DNA of 64,000 nt from the NCBI RefSeq assembly GCF_031195445.1, contig NZ_CP133480.1:2348501-2412500 (forward strand). Direction: 5' to 3'. Shown here piece by piece: positions 18,849 through 27,934 of this stretch. Below the pieces are notes generated by a model. It ran no database searches. It was not told the origin of the DNA and worked only from the letters and a program-made list of their open reading frames with translations. Origin of the DNA: Acuticoccus sp. MNP-M23. Its GTDB lineage: Bacteria; Pseudomonadota; Alphaproteobacteria; Rhizobiales; Amorphaceae. Made by a program: the position numbers and the translations under genes. Every line of letters starts with the position of its first letter. The first letter of the stretch is position 1.

Positions 18849-20215
18849 GGCTTTCGGCAGCAACGCCGCTCCCGCAGGGCGTGCGGGGGCCGGGGTACGA
18901 TCGCGATGCGCACGGTTTCGGCATCGTGCACATCGGCCTCGGCGCGTTCCACAAGGCGCACCAGTCGCTCTACACCGAGGCTGCGCTGGAGGCCGATGGC
19001 GGCGACTGGCGAACCATCGGCGTCAGCTTGCGGCGGCCGGATGCCGCCGATGCGCTGAACCCGCAGGATGGGCTTTATTCCGTGCTGACGCGGGGCGATG
19101 ACACGCCGCCCCGCGTGGTCGGCAACCTCGGCCCCGTGCTCGGGCCGCTTTCCGGGGATTGCGCCCGCATTCTGGCGCGCCTCACCGATCCGGCGACGCG
19201 CCTCGTCACCCTCACCGTGACCGAAAAGGGCTACGGCCGCGGCGCTGGAGGCGGACTGGACGAAAGCGATCCCGCCGTCGCCGCCGACCTTGCGGCGGTG
19301 CCGTCCGGCATTCCGGCGCCGCGCAGTGTGCCGGGCCTGCTGGCGGCGGCGCTGCTTGCGCGCCGTGCAGCGAAGGCCGGCCCGCTGACGGTGCTGTCGT
19401 GTGACAACCTTGCCGGCAATGGCCACGTTCTGGGCGCTCTGGTGGAAGCGATGGCCGGCAATGCCGCGCTGGAGGCGACCTTCCCGGCCTCCATGGTGGA
19501 CCGGATCACCCCTGCCTCCACCGAAGCCACGTTTGCCGACGCTGAAAGCGCCCTGGGGGTTGCGGATCACGCGGCGGTGGAGACCGAACCGTTCACCCAG
19601 TTTGTGGTGGAGGACAATTTCGCGGCCGAACGCCCGGCCTGGGAAGCCGGCGGTGCGGTGTTCGTGGCCGACGTTGCACCCCACGAGATGATGAAGCTCC
19701 GAATGCTCAACGGCGCGCATTCGCTGATTGCCTACATGGGCCAGCTGAACGGCATCGACCATGTGCGCGATGTTGTGGCGGACCCCGTGCTGGCGGCGCG
19801 GGTGGACGTGCACTTCGAGGCTGCGCGAAAAACGCTGCCGGCGGTGCCGGGCGTGGACCTTGCCGCCTATGCCCGTGCGCTGATGGCGCGGTTCGCCAAC
19901 CGCGCAATCCTGCACAAGACAAGGCAGATCGCGATGGACGGCACCGAAAAGCTGCCCCAGCGCATCTTTGCGCCCGCCGCGGCAACGCTGGCGGCGGGCG
20001 GGGATGTTGCCCCGTTCGCCTATGCCACCGGGCTGTGGATGGCCTATGCCGCCCGCGCTGCGCGTGACGGCGTGCTGGACGACCCCCGCCGCGACGCGCT
20101 GCTTGCCGCCGGAGACGATCCGGCCGCGCTCGGCGCCGTTGCCGGCCTTCCGGAGGCTCTTGCCACCGGTGCGTTCATGGCAGAGGCGCAAGCTGCCTTT
20201 CGCGCAGCACGGTGA
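18845..20215 (+). CDS. uxuB: Fructuronate reductase / mannitol dehydrogenase family protein
   Basis: Polyol-specific long-chain dehydrogenase, predicted to interconvert D-fructuronate and D-mannonate with NAD(H). The 456-residue product shows an N-terminal nucleotide-binding region (GIVHIGLGAFHKAHQ), the LSCDNLAGNG segment and the catalytic K-x4-LN-x2-H motif in KLRMLNGAHS. Translational coupling to uxuA supports fructuronate reductase over mannitol dehydrogenase, but sequence alone does not exclude other polyols. Downstream steps (KDG kinase, uxaC) are not in the window. Confidence 0.88.
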   Translation: MRLSAATPLPQGVRGPGYDRDAHGFGIVHIGLGAFHKAHQSLYTEAALEADGGDWRTIGVSLRRPDAADALNPQDGLYSVLTRGDDTPPRVVGNLGPVLGPLSGDCARILARLTDPATRLVTLTVTEKGYGRGAGGGLDESDPAVAADLAAVPSGIPAPRSVPGLLAAALLARRAAKAGPLTVLSCDNLAGNGHVLGALVEAMAGNAALEATFPASMVDRITPASTEATFADAESALGVADHAAVETEPFTQFVVEDNFAAERPAWEAGGAVFVADVAPHEMMKLRMLNGAHSLIAYMGQLNGIDHVRDVVADPVLAARVDVHFEAARKTLPAVPGVDLAAYARALMARFANRAILHKTRQIAMDGTEKLPQRIFAPAAATLAAGGDVAPFAYATGLWMAYAARAARDGVLDDPRRDALLAAGDDPAALGAVAGLPEALATGAFMAEAQAAFRAAR

Positions 20216-20237
20216 ACGCAAGATAGGCGTGGAGGAC

Positions 20238-20263
20238 GGCGCGCGGTGACTCCATCGCGCGCC
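20238..20263 (+). terminator. Hairpin after uxuB
   Basis: A perfect 8-bp GC-only stem (GGCGCGCG / CGCGCGCC) with a 10-base loop starts 23 bp after the uxuB stop. No T-run follows, so terminator function is only likely. Confidence 0.4.
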
Positions 20264-20321
20264 AGCCGCCGGTTAGCATGGCCTCCAACCCGGTCCTCAG
20301 CGGCGAGGAGAGACGACCCCG

Positions 20322-20570
20322 ATGCAGCTCGACATGTTCCCCACGGATCTGCATCTGCGGTGTGTCGACCATACGCGCAACAAGCACCGTTTCTACGCAC
20401 TGACGGTGGAGCGCACGCTGTTTGGCGAATGGGTGCTGGTGCGCCAGTGGGGCCGCATCGGGGTTGGCGGCCGCACACGGCGGGACTTCTACCCCTCCAT
20501 CGGCCCCGCGCTGGATGCCCTCCGGGATCTGGCGCAGGTCAAGCGCCGCCGCGGCTATACGCCCCACTGA
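20322..20570 (+). CDS. Stand-alone WGR domain protein
   Basis: An 82-residue protein made up almost entirely of a WGR domain, named for the WGR motif, here in VRQWGRIGVGGRTR. WGR domains occur in PARPs and in some bacterial DNA-metabolism proteins and are thought to bind nucleic acid or nucleotides; this small single-domain form has no known role that I can name. GAGGAGAGACGACCCCG precedes the ATG. It sits between uxuB and a convergent formamidase. Confidence 0.85.
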   Translation: MQLDMFPTDLHLRCVDHTRNKHRFYALTVERTLFGEWVLVRQWGRIGVGGRTRRDFYPSIGPALDALRDLAQVKRRRGYTPH

Positions 20571-20575
20571 TCGCG

Positions 20576-20601
20576 AGGCGATGGCGGGTTCGCCATCGCC
20601 T
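20576..20601. terminator. Bidirectional hairpin between WGR and formamidase genes
   Basis: A perfect 11-bp inverted repeat (AGGCGATGGCG / CGCCATCGCCT) with a 4-base loop GGTT fills most of the 41-bp gap between two convergent stop codons. It likely terminates both. Confidence 0.65.
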
Positions 20602-20611
20602 GACGGCGCTG

Positions 20612-21544
20612 TCAGAGATATTTCTTCGCCAGCATGGCGTGGATGCCCTTGTTGCCGTCCACAAGCTGGGTGACGCGCAGATCGGCGGCGACGGAACACA
20701 GCATGTAGGCCTGGTTGGGTGTGAGACTGGTGCGTTCGCAGATGCGGTCGACCATTTCCAGAACGGCCTCGCGGGCAGCATCGTCCAGGTCTTCGTTGAG
20801 GCCGATGGAAATGAGGTGCTCCGCGTTTTCGGCGAACGGCTTCTTGTAGGCAAGGTCCTTGCGCACGGTGAGGCGGAAGCTGCCGGTGAGGCCGGTTTCG
20901 AGCGCCGTAACGCAGACCTCGCCGTCACCCTGCACGCCGTGCCCGTCACCCGCCGTAAACAGCGCACCCTCATTGAAGACCGGCAGATAGAGCGTGGTGC
21001 CGGGGCGCAGCTCCTTGTTGTCCATGTTGCCGCCGAACGCGCGCGGGACCGGCGAAGGATGCCGCCCCCAGGACGCCGGCGGCGCAACGGCGATGACGCC
21101 GAAAAACGGATCCAGCGGAATCTCGGTGCCCCACGGCATCACCATCATGCCGCGGGCAAGGTCCACGTCGGGGTGGATGGTTTCATAGTCGGTGAAAACG
21201 TCCGGGGCAGTGCCGAGGTTGGGCATGATCGACATGTGGCCGTGGTCCATGTTCACCACCGACTCCAGAATGTCGATCTGGAGGACATCGCCCGGCATTG
21301 CACCGTCGACGTATACCGGCCCGGTGACGAAATGCGGCCCGCCGCGCTCCAGCTTCTCCATGGCTTCGAGGTAGGCTGGCGGAACGCGGCTCCGGTCGGG
21401 ATGGAGCGTGGCCTGACTGCCGGCGGGGAAGGAGTGCAGGCGCACGGTATCGCCGGAGGCAACGCGCAGGATCGGGGGCGTTGCCGCGTCGAAGTAACCC
21501 CAGACCATGTTGTCGTAAGTCGCGGGGATTTCGTGGTTCGCCAT
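20612..21544 (-). CDS. Acetamidase/formamidase family protein
   Basis: Predicted amidase of the FmdA/AmdA family, releasing ammonia from formamide or small amides. The 310-residue product starts MANHEIPATYDNMVWGYFD; the longer open frame upstream is unrelated. Family segments include VTGPVYVDGAMPGDVLQIDI, GVIAVAPP, FGGNMDNKEL and the FTAGDGHGVQGDGEV motif. It is divergent from the DUF1810 gene. The actual amide substrate is not evident. Confidence 0.9.
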   Translation of the reverse strand: MANHEIPATYDNMVWGYFDAATPPILRVASGDTVRLHSFPAGSQATLHPDRSRVPPAYLEAMEKLERGGPHFVTGPVYVDGAMPGDVLQIDILESVVNMDHGHMSIMPNLGTAPDVFTDYETIHPDVDLARGMMVMPWGTEIPLDPFFGVIAVAPPASWGRHPSPVPRAFGGNMDNKELRPGTTLYLPVFNEGALFTAGDGHGVQGDGEVCVTALETGLTGSFRLTVRKDLAYKKPFAENAEHLISIGLNEDLDDAAREAVLEMVDRICERTSLTPNQAYMLCSVAADLRVTQLVDGNKGIHAMLAKKYL

Positions 21545-21641
21545 CGGATTGTCCTGACAAGATTGCAGATGACGAACCTTCGCAGGGGGCTGGCCGGCAA
21601 AACAAGCCCGGCGCCGTGTGGACCTGACGGCGCGAGACCCC

Positions 21642-22106
21642 ATGTGCCCTCTGATGGACGATGCGCTCCCCCGCGACCCATACGACCTTGCACGCTTTCT
21701 GAAGGCGCAGGACGGCGTGTTCGACGCCGCGTGCCGCGAGCTGCGGGACGGTCTCAAGCGCAGCCACTTCATGTGGTTCGTCTTCCCGCAACTGGCAGGG
21801 CTTGGCCGCAGCAGCACCGCGCAGTTCTACGCCATCGGGTCGCTCGCCGAAGCGCGCGCCTATGCGGCGCATCCGGTGCTTGGCCCGCGCCTTGCCACAG
21901 CCACCCGTGCGGTGCTGGACGCTGACGAACGGGACCCGCTGCGCCTGTTCGGAGCGCCCGATCACCTCAAGTTTCGCTCGTCGATGACGCTGTTCGGGAT
22001 CGCCGATCCGGCACGGCCAATCTACGCTGAGGCATTAAATGAGCTTTTTGATGCAAAACCCGACATGCGGACGGTGGAAAGCCCGATCATAAAAGCGCAT
22101 ATCTGA
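21642..22106 (+). CDS. DUF1810 family protein
   Basis: Member of an uncharacterised family (DUF1810). The 154-residue product has the expected pattern: DPYDLARFLKAQ near the N-terminus, then ELRDGLKRSHFMWFVFPQLAGLG, GSLAEARAYAAHPVLG, and LKFRSSMTLFGIAD. Starts at GTG 21618, ATG 21642 and ATG 21654 are all in frame and none has a clear ribosome-binding site, so the N-terminus is uncertain. It is the last gene before sucA, on the same strand. Confidence 0.83.
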   Translation: MCPLMDDALPRDPYDLARFLKAQDGVFDAACRELRDGLKRSHFMWFVFPQLAGLGRSSTAQFYAIGSLAEARAYAAHPVLGPRLATATRAVLDADERDPLRLFGAPDHLKFRSSMTLFGIADPARPIYAEALNELFDAKPDMRTVESPIIKAHI

Positions 22107-22227
22107 TAATAGGTGTTGCAGGCCTTGCCCCTTGACTGTGGCTTGTTTGCGGCGCGTAACCGGTTCAGCTCTGCCCCAAAAAACCGTACAATGGGGTGGA
22201 CCAATCCAAGACCAGGACAGTTAATTT

Positions 22228-25191
22228 ATGGCCCGCCAGGACGCGAACGACGCGTTTCTCCAATCCTCCTTCCTCTACGGCGGCAACGCCCAGTATCTGG
22301 AGGATCTGTACGCCCGGTATCAGACCGATCCGAACAGCGTGGATGCCGACTGGCAGGCGTTTTTCAAGAGCCTGAAGGACGACAAGGCGAACGTCGTCGC
22401 CGAGGCGCGCGCGCCAAAATGGCAGCGGTCAGACTGGCCGATCCCCGCCAACGGCGAACTCGTCTCCGCGCTGGACGGCAACTGGGGCGAGGCCGCCGAG
22501 GTCCAGAAGCGCATCACCCAGAAGGTGGCGCAGAAGGCCCAGCAGACCGGCGCCGACATTGCCGAGGCCGACGTGCAGCTGGCCGCGCGCGACTCCGTCC
22601 GCGCCATCATGATGATCCGTGCCTTCCGCATGCGCGGCCACTACCACGCCAAGCTCGACCCGCTCGGCCTTGTCGGCCGCAGCGACCAGGAGCTGTCGCC
22701 GGCCGCCTACGGCTTCACCGAAGCCGACATGGACCGGCCAATCTTCATCGACAACATGCTCGGCCTCGAATTCGCGACGCTGCGCCAGATGGTCGATATC
22801 CTGACGCGGACCTACTGCTCGACCCTCGGTGTGGAGTTCATGCACATCTCCGACAGCGCGGAGAAGGGCTGGTTGCAGGAGCGGATGGAAGGGCCGGACA
22901 AGGGCGTCGGCTTCACGCCGGAGGGTCGCCGCGCCATCTTCAACAAGCTGGTCGAGGCGGACGGGTTCGAGAAATTCCTCGGCGTCAAATATACCGGCAC
23001 CAAGCGCTTCGGCCTCGACGGCGGCGAAGCCGTCATTCCGGCGCTGGAGCAGATCATCAAGCGCGGCGGCAACCTCGGTGTGCGCGACATTGCGTTCGGC
23101 ATGGCCCACCGCGGCCGCCTCAACGTGCTGGCGCAGGTGATGGGCAAGCCGCTGCGCGCCATCTTCCACGAGTTCAAGGGCGGCTCCTTCAAGCCCGACG
23201 ACGTGGAAGGCTCCGGCGACGTGAAGTACCACCTCGGTGCCTCGTCCGACCGTGAGTTCGACGGCAACAGCGTCCACCTGTCGCTGACCGCGAACCCGTC
23301 CCACCTCGAGATCGTCGACCCCGTGGTGCTCGGCAAGGTCCGCGCCAAGCAGGACCAGCTCAACGATCACGACCGCACGATGGTCCTGCCGCTCCTCCTT
23401 CATGGCGACGCGGCGTTTGCGGGCCAGGGCGTGGTGGCAGAGTGCTTCGGCCTCTCCGGCCTCAAGGGGCACCGCACCGGCGGTTCGATCCACGTCATCA
23501 TCAACAACCAGATCGGGTTCACCACCAACCCGCATTTCTCGCGCTCCTCGCCCTACCCGTCGGACGTGGCGAAGATGATCGAGGCGCCGATCTTCCATGT
23601 GAACGGCGACGACCCGGAGGCGGTCGTCTACGCCGCCAAGATCGCCACGGAATTCCGCCAGAAATTCCACAAGCCCGTCGTCCTCGACATGTTCTGCTAC
23701 CGCCGCTTCGGCCACAACGAGGGCGATGAGCCGGCGTTCACGCAGCCGAAGATGTACAAGGTCATCCGCGAGCATCCCTCCACGCTGGAGATCTACGGCC
23801 AGCGCCTGCTGGACGAGAACGCGCTGTCCAGCGAAGACATCGAGAAGACCAAGGCCGACTGGCGCCAGCACCTCGAAGAAGAGTTCGAGGCCGGGCAGTC
23901 CTTCATCCCCAACAAGGCCGACTGGCTGGACGGGCGCTGGAAGTCGATCAAGCCGGGCGAGGAATGCGACGATCCGCGCCGCGGCCAGACCGGCGTGCCG
24001 GAAGACGAGCTGAAGGCCATCGGCGAGAAGCTGACCGAAGTGCCGGAGGACTTCCACATCCACCGCACCATCAACCGCTTCATGCAGCAGCGCCGCAAGA
24101 TGATGGAAAGCGGCAAGGGCATCGACTGGGCAACCGGCGAGGCGCTGGCGTTCGCAACGCTCCTGAAGGACGGTTTCCCCGTCCGCCTCTCCGGCCAGGA
24201 CGTGGAGCGCGGCACCTTCTCCCAGCGCCACTCGGTGCTCTACGACCAGGAGAACGAGGAACGCTATATTCCGCTTAACAACGTGAGCGAGGATCAGGCG
24301 CGCTACGAGGTCATCAACTCGATGCTCTCCGAAGAGGCGGTGCTCGGCTTCGAGTACGGCTATTCGCTCGCCGAGCCGGACTGCCTGACCCTGTGGGAAG
24401 CCCAGTTCGGCGACTTTGCCAACGGCGCCCAGGTGGTGTTCGACCAGTTCATCTCGTCCGGCGAGCGCAAATGGCTGCGCATGACGGGCCTCGTCTGCCT
24501 CCTGCCGCACGGCTACGAAGGGCAGGGGCCGGAGCACTCCTCCGCCCGCCTCGAGCGCTGGCTCCAGATGTGCGCCGAGGACAACATGCAGGTCGCCAAC
24601 TGCTCGACGCCGGCGAACTACTTCCACATCCTGCGCCGGCAGCTGAAGCGCGAAGTGCGCAAGCCGCTGATCCTGATGACGCCGAAGTCCCTGCTGCGCC
24701 ACAAGCGCTGCGTGTCGAAGCTGTCCGAGCTTGGCGCCGACTCCACCTTCCACCGCATCCTGTGGGACGACGCGGAATGCGGCGGCCAGACCGACGTGAA
24801 GCTGAAGGCCGACGACCAGATCCGCCGCGTGGTGGTCTGCACCGGCAAGGTCTACTTCGACCTTCTGGAAGCGCGCGAGGAGAAGGGCGTCGACGACGTT
24901 TACCTCCTGCGTGTCGAGCAGCTCTATCCGTTCCCGGCCAAAGCCGTGATCAACGAGATCAAGCGCTTCCCCAACGCCGAGCTGGTCTGGTGTCAGGAAG
25001 AGCCCGCCAACATGGGCGCATGGACCTTCATCGCCACCTACCTCGACTGGTGCCTCCAGCAGGAGCAGGTGAAAATGAAGTCGAACCGCGTCACCTACGC
25101 GGGCCGTGCCGCGGCGGCTTCGCCCGCCACCGGCCTTGCCGCGCGGCACAAGTCCCAGATGGAAGCCTTCCTGTCCGACGCGCTCGATTGA
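22228..25191 (+). CDS. sucA: 2-oxoglutarate dehydrogenase E1 component
   Basis: Thiamine-diphosphate-dependent decarboxylase of the 2-oxoglutarate dehydrogenase complex. The 987-residue product has the N-terminal E2-binding sequence (FLQSSFLYGGNAQYLEDLY), GMAHRGRLNVLAQV near residue 290, HGDAAFAGQGVVAE near 392, and the C-terminal transketolase-like half with LPHGYEGQGPEHSSAR. Its length is typical of alphaproteobacteria. It precedes sucB by 169 bp. A very long open frame on the opposite strand is only the high-GC shadow of this gene. Confidence 0.99.
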   Translation: MARQDANDAFLQSSFLYGGNAQYLEDLYARYQTDPNSVDADWQAFFKSLKDDKANVVAEARAPKWQRSDWPIPANGELVSALDGNWGEAAEVQKRITQKVAQKAQQTGADIAEADVQLAARDSVRAIMMIRAFRMRGHYHAKLDPLGLVGRSDQELSPAAYGFTEADMDRPIFIDNMLGLEFATLRQMVDILTRTYCSTLGVEFMHISDSAEKGWLQERMEGPDKGVGFTPEGRRAIFNKLVEADGFEKFLGVKYTGTKRFGLDGGEAVIPALEQIIKRGGNLGVRDIAFGMAHRGRLNVLAQVMGKPLRAIFHEFKGGSFKPDDVEGSGDVKYHLGASSDREFDGNSVHLSLTANPSHLEIVDPVVLGKVRAKQDQLNDHDRTMVLPLLLHGDAAFAGQGVVAECFGLSGLKGHRTGGSIHVIINNQIGFTTNPHFSRSSPYPSDVAKMIEAPIFHVNGDDPEAVVYAAKIATEFRQKFHKPVVLDMFCYRRFGHNEGDEPAFTQPKMYKVIREHPSTLEIYGQRLLDENALSSEDIEKTKADWRQHLEEEFEAGQSFIPNKADWLDGRWKSIKPGEECDDPRRGQTGVPEDELKAIGEKLTEVPEDFHIHRTINRFMQQRRKMMESGKGIDWATGEALAFATLLKDGFPVRLSGQDVERGTFSQRHSVLYDQENEERYIPLNNVSEDQARYEVINSMLSEEAVLGFEYGYSLAEPDCLTLWEAQFGDFANGAQVVFDQFISSGERKWLRMTGLVCLLPHGYEGQGPEHSSARLERWLQMCAEDNMQVANCSTPANYFHILRRQLKREVRKPLILMTPKSLLRHKRCVSKLSELGADSTFHRILWDDAECGGQTDVKLKADDQIRRVVVCTGKVYFDLLEAREEKGVDDVYLLRVEQLYPFPAKAVINEIKRFPNAELVWCQEEPANMGAWTFIATYLDWCLQQEQVKMKSNRVTYAGRAAAASPATGLAARHKSQMEAFLSDALD

Positions 25192-25220
25192 GCGAATTAG
25201 TGGAGGCTGGCGCAACCCTC

Positions 25221-25247
25221 GTGGTCACAATGACTTGCCATGACCAC
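25221..25247. repeat. Short inverted repeat between sucA and sucB
   Basis: GTGGTCA (25221-25227) and TGACCAC (25241-25247) form a 7-bp stem with a 13-base loop, 30 bp after the sucA stop in a 169-bp spacer. It may be an mRNA-processing hairpin or a protein-binding palindrome. Confidence 0.3.
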
Positions 25248-25360
25248 GGGGCAAGGGCACAAAGGCGTTCGCGGATGAGCCCTTTTGTTCTGCGCCGGTC
25301 GCTTTCCGATTACGTCCGCACCTGCATCCCGACCGCAACAAACAGCCGATGAAATAGCCC

Positions 25361-26896
25361 ATGAGCACCGAGATCCGCGTCCCAACCCTTGGCGAGTCCG
25401 TCACCGAGGCGACCGTGGCGCAGTGGTACAAGAGCGAGGGCGATAGCGTTTCCGCTGACGAACCGCTGCTCGAACTCGAAACCGACAAGGTTTCGGTCGA
25501 AGTTCCTGCGCCTGCCGCTGGCAAGATCACCGAAATCACCGCCAAGCCGGGCGAAACGGTCGAAGTCGGCGCGCTGCTCGGCCAGATCGGCGAAGGCGCG
25601 GGCAACAGCACGCAGAAGGCGGACGCCCCCAAGGCCGAAGCCAAGTCGGAAGCGCCCGCCAAGGCCGACGCACCGGCAAAATCTGCAGGCGGTGACGTGC
25701 AGGACGTGACCGTGCCGGCGCTCGGCGAATCTGTGACCGAAGCCACCGTCGGCCAGTTCATGAAGAAGGTCGGCGACAGTGTTGCTGCCGACGAGGCGAT
25801 CGTCGAGCTCGAGACCGACAAGGTCAGCGTCGAAGTGCCGTCCCCGGTTGCCGGCGTCATCAAGAGCTTTGAGGTTGCCGAGGGTGACACCATCGGCGTC
25901 GGTGCCGTGATCGCCAAGGTCGAAGCCGGTGCCGGCGGTGCCGCACAGGATACCGACAAGGGTGGCGCCACCACAAAATCCGCTGCGCCTGCAGAGTCTT
26001 CCGGTGACATGCCGGCTGCCCCCTCCGCCCAGAAGGCGATGAAGGAAGCCGGTATTTCTGCATCCCAGGTCGAAGGCACCGGCAAGCGCGGCCAGGTCCT
26101 GAAGGGCGACGTGATCGCAGCCCTCGAAAAGGGTGCCACCGGCAGCAGCGCCGAAGCCCCCGCCGCCAAGCGCGCCCCCTCCGGCGAGGACGACGCCGCC
26201 CGCGAGGAGCGGGTGCCCATGTCGCGCCTGCGCCGCACCATCGCCAAGCGGCTGAAGGACGCACAGAACACCGCTGCCATGCTGACGACGTTCAACGACG
26301 TCGACATGACCGCCGTGATGGATCTGCGCAAGCAGTACAAGGACGTGTTCGAGAAGAAGCACGGCACGAAGCTCGGCTTCATGGCGTTCTTCTCCAAGGC
26401 GTGCGTCCAGGCCCTGCGCGACGTGCCCGCGGTCAACGCCGAGATCGACGGCAACGACCTCGTCTACAAGAACTACTACCACCTCGGCATTGCGGTCGGC
26501 ACCGACAAGGGCCTCGTGGTCCCCGTCGTGCGCGACGCGGACGAGCTGTCCTTCGCCGACATCGAGAAGACCATCTCCGGCTTCGGCCGCCGTGCGCGCG
26601 ACGGTCAGCTCAAGCTTGAAGAGATGCAGGGCGGCACGTTCACCATCACCAACGGCGGCATCTACGGTTCGCTGATGTCGACGCCGATCCTCAACGCGCC
26701 GCAGTCCGGTATCCTCGGAATGCACCGGATCGAGCAGCGCCCCGTCGCCATCAACGGCGAGGTGAAGATCCGCCCGATGATGTATCTGGCGCTGAGCTAC
26801 GACCACCGGGTGGTCGACGGCAAGGAGGCGGTCACCTTCCTCGTGCGCATCAAGGAAGCCATCGAAGACCCGCAGCGTCTGCTGCTGGATCTCTGA
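25361..26896 (+). CDS. sucB: Dihydrolipoamide succinyltransferase E2 with two lipoyl domains
   Basis: E2 core of the 2-oxoglutarate dehydrogenase complex. The 511-residue product has two N-terminal lipoyl domains rather than the usual one: domain 1 (about 3-77, lipoyl Lys43 in ETDKVSVEV) and domain 2 (about 115-190, Lys154 in the same motif), about 60% identical by eye and joined by an Ala/Lys/Pro linker. A peripheral-subunit-binding domain (about 215-255) and the catalytic domain follow, with H482 in SYDHRVVDG. The catalytic domain and context identify it as the succinyltransferase. Confidence 0.97.
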   Translation: MSTEIRVPTLGESVTEATVAQWYKSEGDSVSADEPLLELETDKVSVEVPAPAAGKITEITAKPGETVEVGALLGQIGEGAGNSTQKADAPKAEAKSEAPAKADAPAKSAGGDVQDVTVPALGESVTEATVGQFMKKVGDSVAADEAIVELETDKVSVEVPSPVAGVIKSFEVAEGDTIGVGAVIAKVEAGAGGAAQDTDKGGATTKSAAPAESSGDMPAAPSAQKAMKEAGISASQVEGTGKRGQVLKGDVIAALEKGATGSSAEAPAAKRAPSGEDDAAREERVPMSRLRRTIAKRLKDAQNTAAMLTTFNDVDMTAVMDLRKQYKDVFEKKHGTKLGFMAFFSKACVQALRDVPAVNAEIDGNDLVYKNYYHLGIAVGTDKGLVVPVVRDADELSFADIEKTISGFGRRARDGQLKLEEMQGGTFTITNGGIYGSLMSTPILNAPQSGILGMHRIEQRPVAINGEVKIRPMMYLALSYDHRVVDGKEAVTFLVRIKEAIEDPQRLLLDL

Positions 26897-26915
26897 GCGA
26901 AAACCTGTTGCGGCG

Positions 26916-26940
26916 CTGCGTGCCTTCCCTCTGCACGCAG
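26916..26940 (+). terminator. Hairpin after sucB
   Basis: CTGCGTGC and GCACGCAG form a perfect 8-bp stem with a 9-base loop 20 bp past the sucB stop. There is no T-run. It could attenuate read-through into the sulfotransferase gene. Confidence 0.4.
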
Positions 26941-26992
26941 GGCCGCTGCACTGCCTGCGCGGCACTGATTTCTCGCCGCTGGGAGCAAACTA

Positions 26993-27916
26993 TTGAGCGA
27001 TAAGGAAGCGGCGCCGGGATCGGCGAAGTCTGGCGCAAGCGGGCCAGACGCCGGCAACAAGCGCGAAGGGCCGGGCAACAAGCCCGTGCCGCGCGCGAAG
27101 CAGAAGCCGGCCGCAGCCGGCGGGCCCCAGGGCCAGGGCCGTCACAGCCTGCGCGTCAACGAACGCATCGTGTTCCTGCACATTGCCAAATGCGCCGGAT
27201 CTTCGCTGGCAGTGCTGCTTGCATCCAACTTTCCCGAAAACGAGGTGTTTCACCGGCGTGACGATGTGCTCGGCACGCTGAACTCCGACACCTTGCGCAG
27301 CTACCGCTTTTTCCATGGCCACTTCACCAAGCACAGCGTCGACGCGGTGCCGGGGCCCAAGCGGATCGTCACCGTCCTGCGCGATCCCCGCGAGCGGATC
27401 GTGTCGCTCTATCATTTCTGGCGGTCGCACAAACCCGAGGTGGTCGAGCGCCTGAATCTGCGGGGGCCGCGCATCGCGCGTCAGCGCCCGCTGCTGGAGT
27501 TCCTGAAATCAAAAGAACCGGAAGTGACGGTTTCCATCGACAACCACATGGTCCGGGTGATGTTGGGTTCGCTTAACCTCAACCAGAGCCAGGGCTTTCG
27601 GTTGCAGGACCGGGATTACGCGGTCGAGACGGCCATCACCAACCTCAAGCGGTTCAATTACGTGGCATTTGCCGACACGCTCGACGAAGACGTGCGCATG
27701 ATGATGCCCATTCTCGGTCTGGCCGGTGCGGACGGCCTGCCGCGCCTCAACACCTTCGAAACACTGGATGCCAATCGGAATTTCGAGAAGATCGCGCGCG
27801 AGGAATCAACCGACGAGGTGCGCGCCGAACTTGATCGCCTCACCGTGAGCGATCGGTTATTCTACCGGCGCGCCCGAGACATCCGTCATACCCTCCGGTG
27901 TCCGTACCCATCCTGA
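26993..27916 (+). CDS. Sulfotransferase family 2 protein
   Basis: Predicted PAPS-dependent sulfotransferase of the heparan/chondroitin-type (sulfotransfer 2) family. The 307-residue product starts with TTG (GGGAG about 8 nt upstream). It has a disordered Lys/Pro/Gly-rich N-terminus (1-55), the 5'-phosphosulfate loop FLHIAKCAGSSL (about 61-72) and the 3'-phosphate motif VLRDPRERIVSLYHF near 124-138. The acceptor is unknown; surface polysaccharide is a reasonable guess. It lies between sucB and the MAPEG-SDR-lpdA genes. Confidence 0.82.
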   Translation: MSDKEAAPGSAKSGASGPDAGNKREGPGNKPVPRAKQKPAAAGGPQGQGRHSLRVNERIVFLHIAKCAGSSLAVLLASNFPENEVFHRRDDVLGTLNSDTLRSYRFFHGHFTKHSVDAVPGPKRIVTVLRDPRERIVSLYHFWRSHKPEVVERLNLRGPRIARQRPLLEFLKSKEPEVTVSIDNHMVRVMLGSLNLNQSQGFRLQDRDYAVETAITNLKRFNYVAFADTLDEDVRMMMPILGLAGADGLPRLNTFETLDANRNFEKIAREESTDEVRAELDRLTVSDRLFYRRARDIRHTLRCPYPS

Positions 27917-27934
27917 GACCAGCGAGGAGAGACG

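Noticed and set aside
20246-21925. A 559-residue plus-strand frame across the WGR and formamidase genes
   Set aside because: It overlaps three better-supported genes and shows no recognisable domain or compositional sense.
11428-22106. The 10.7-kb block between sucD and sucA as a genomic island
   Set aside because: No integrase, tRNA, direct-repeat borders or transposase, and no visible composition shift; recent horizontal transfer is not supported by what I can see.
22429-25215. A 928-residue open frame on the minus strand opposite sucA
   Set aside because: It mirrors the sucA codons in high-GC DNA, is rich in His/Val/Leu/Gly without any domain pattern, and sucA itself is unmistakable.
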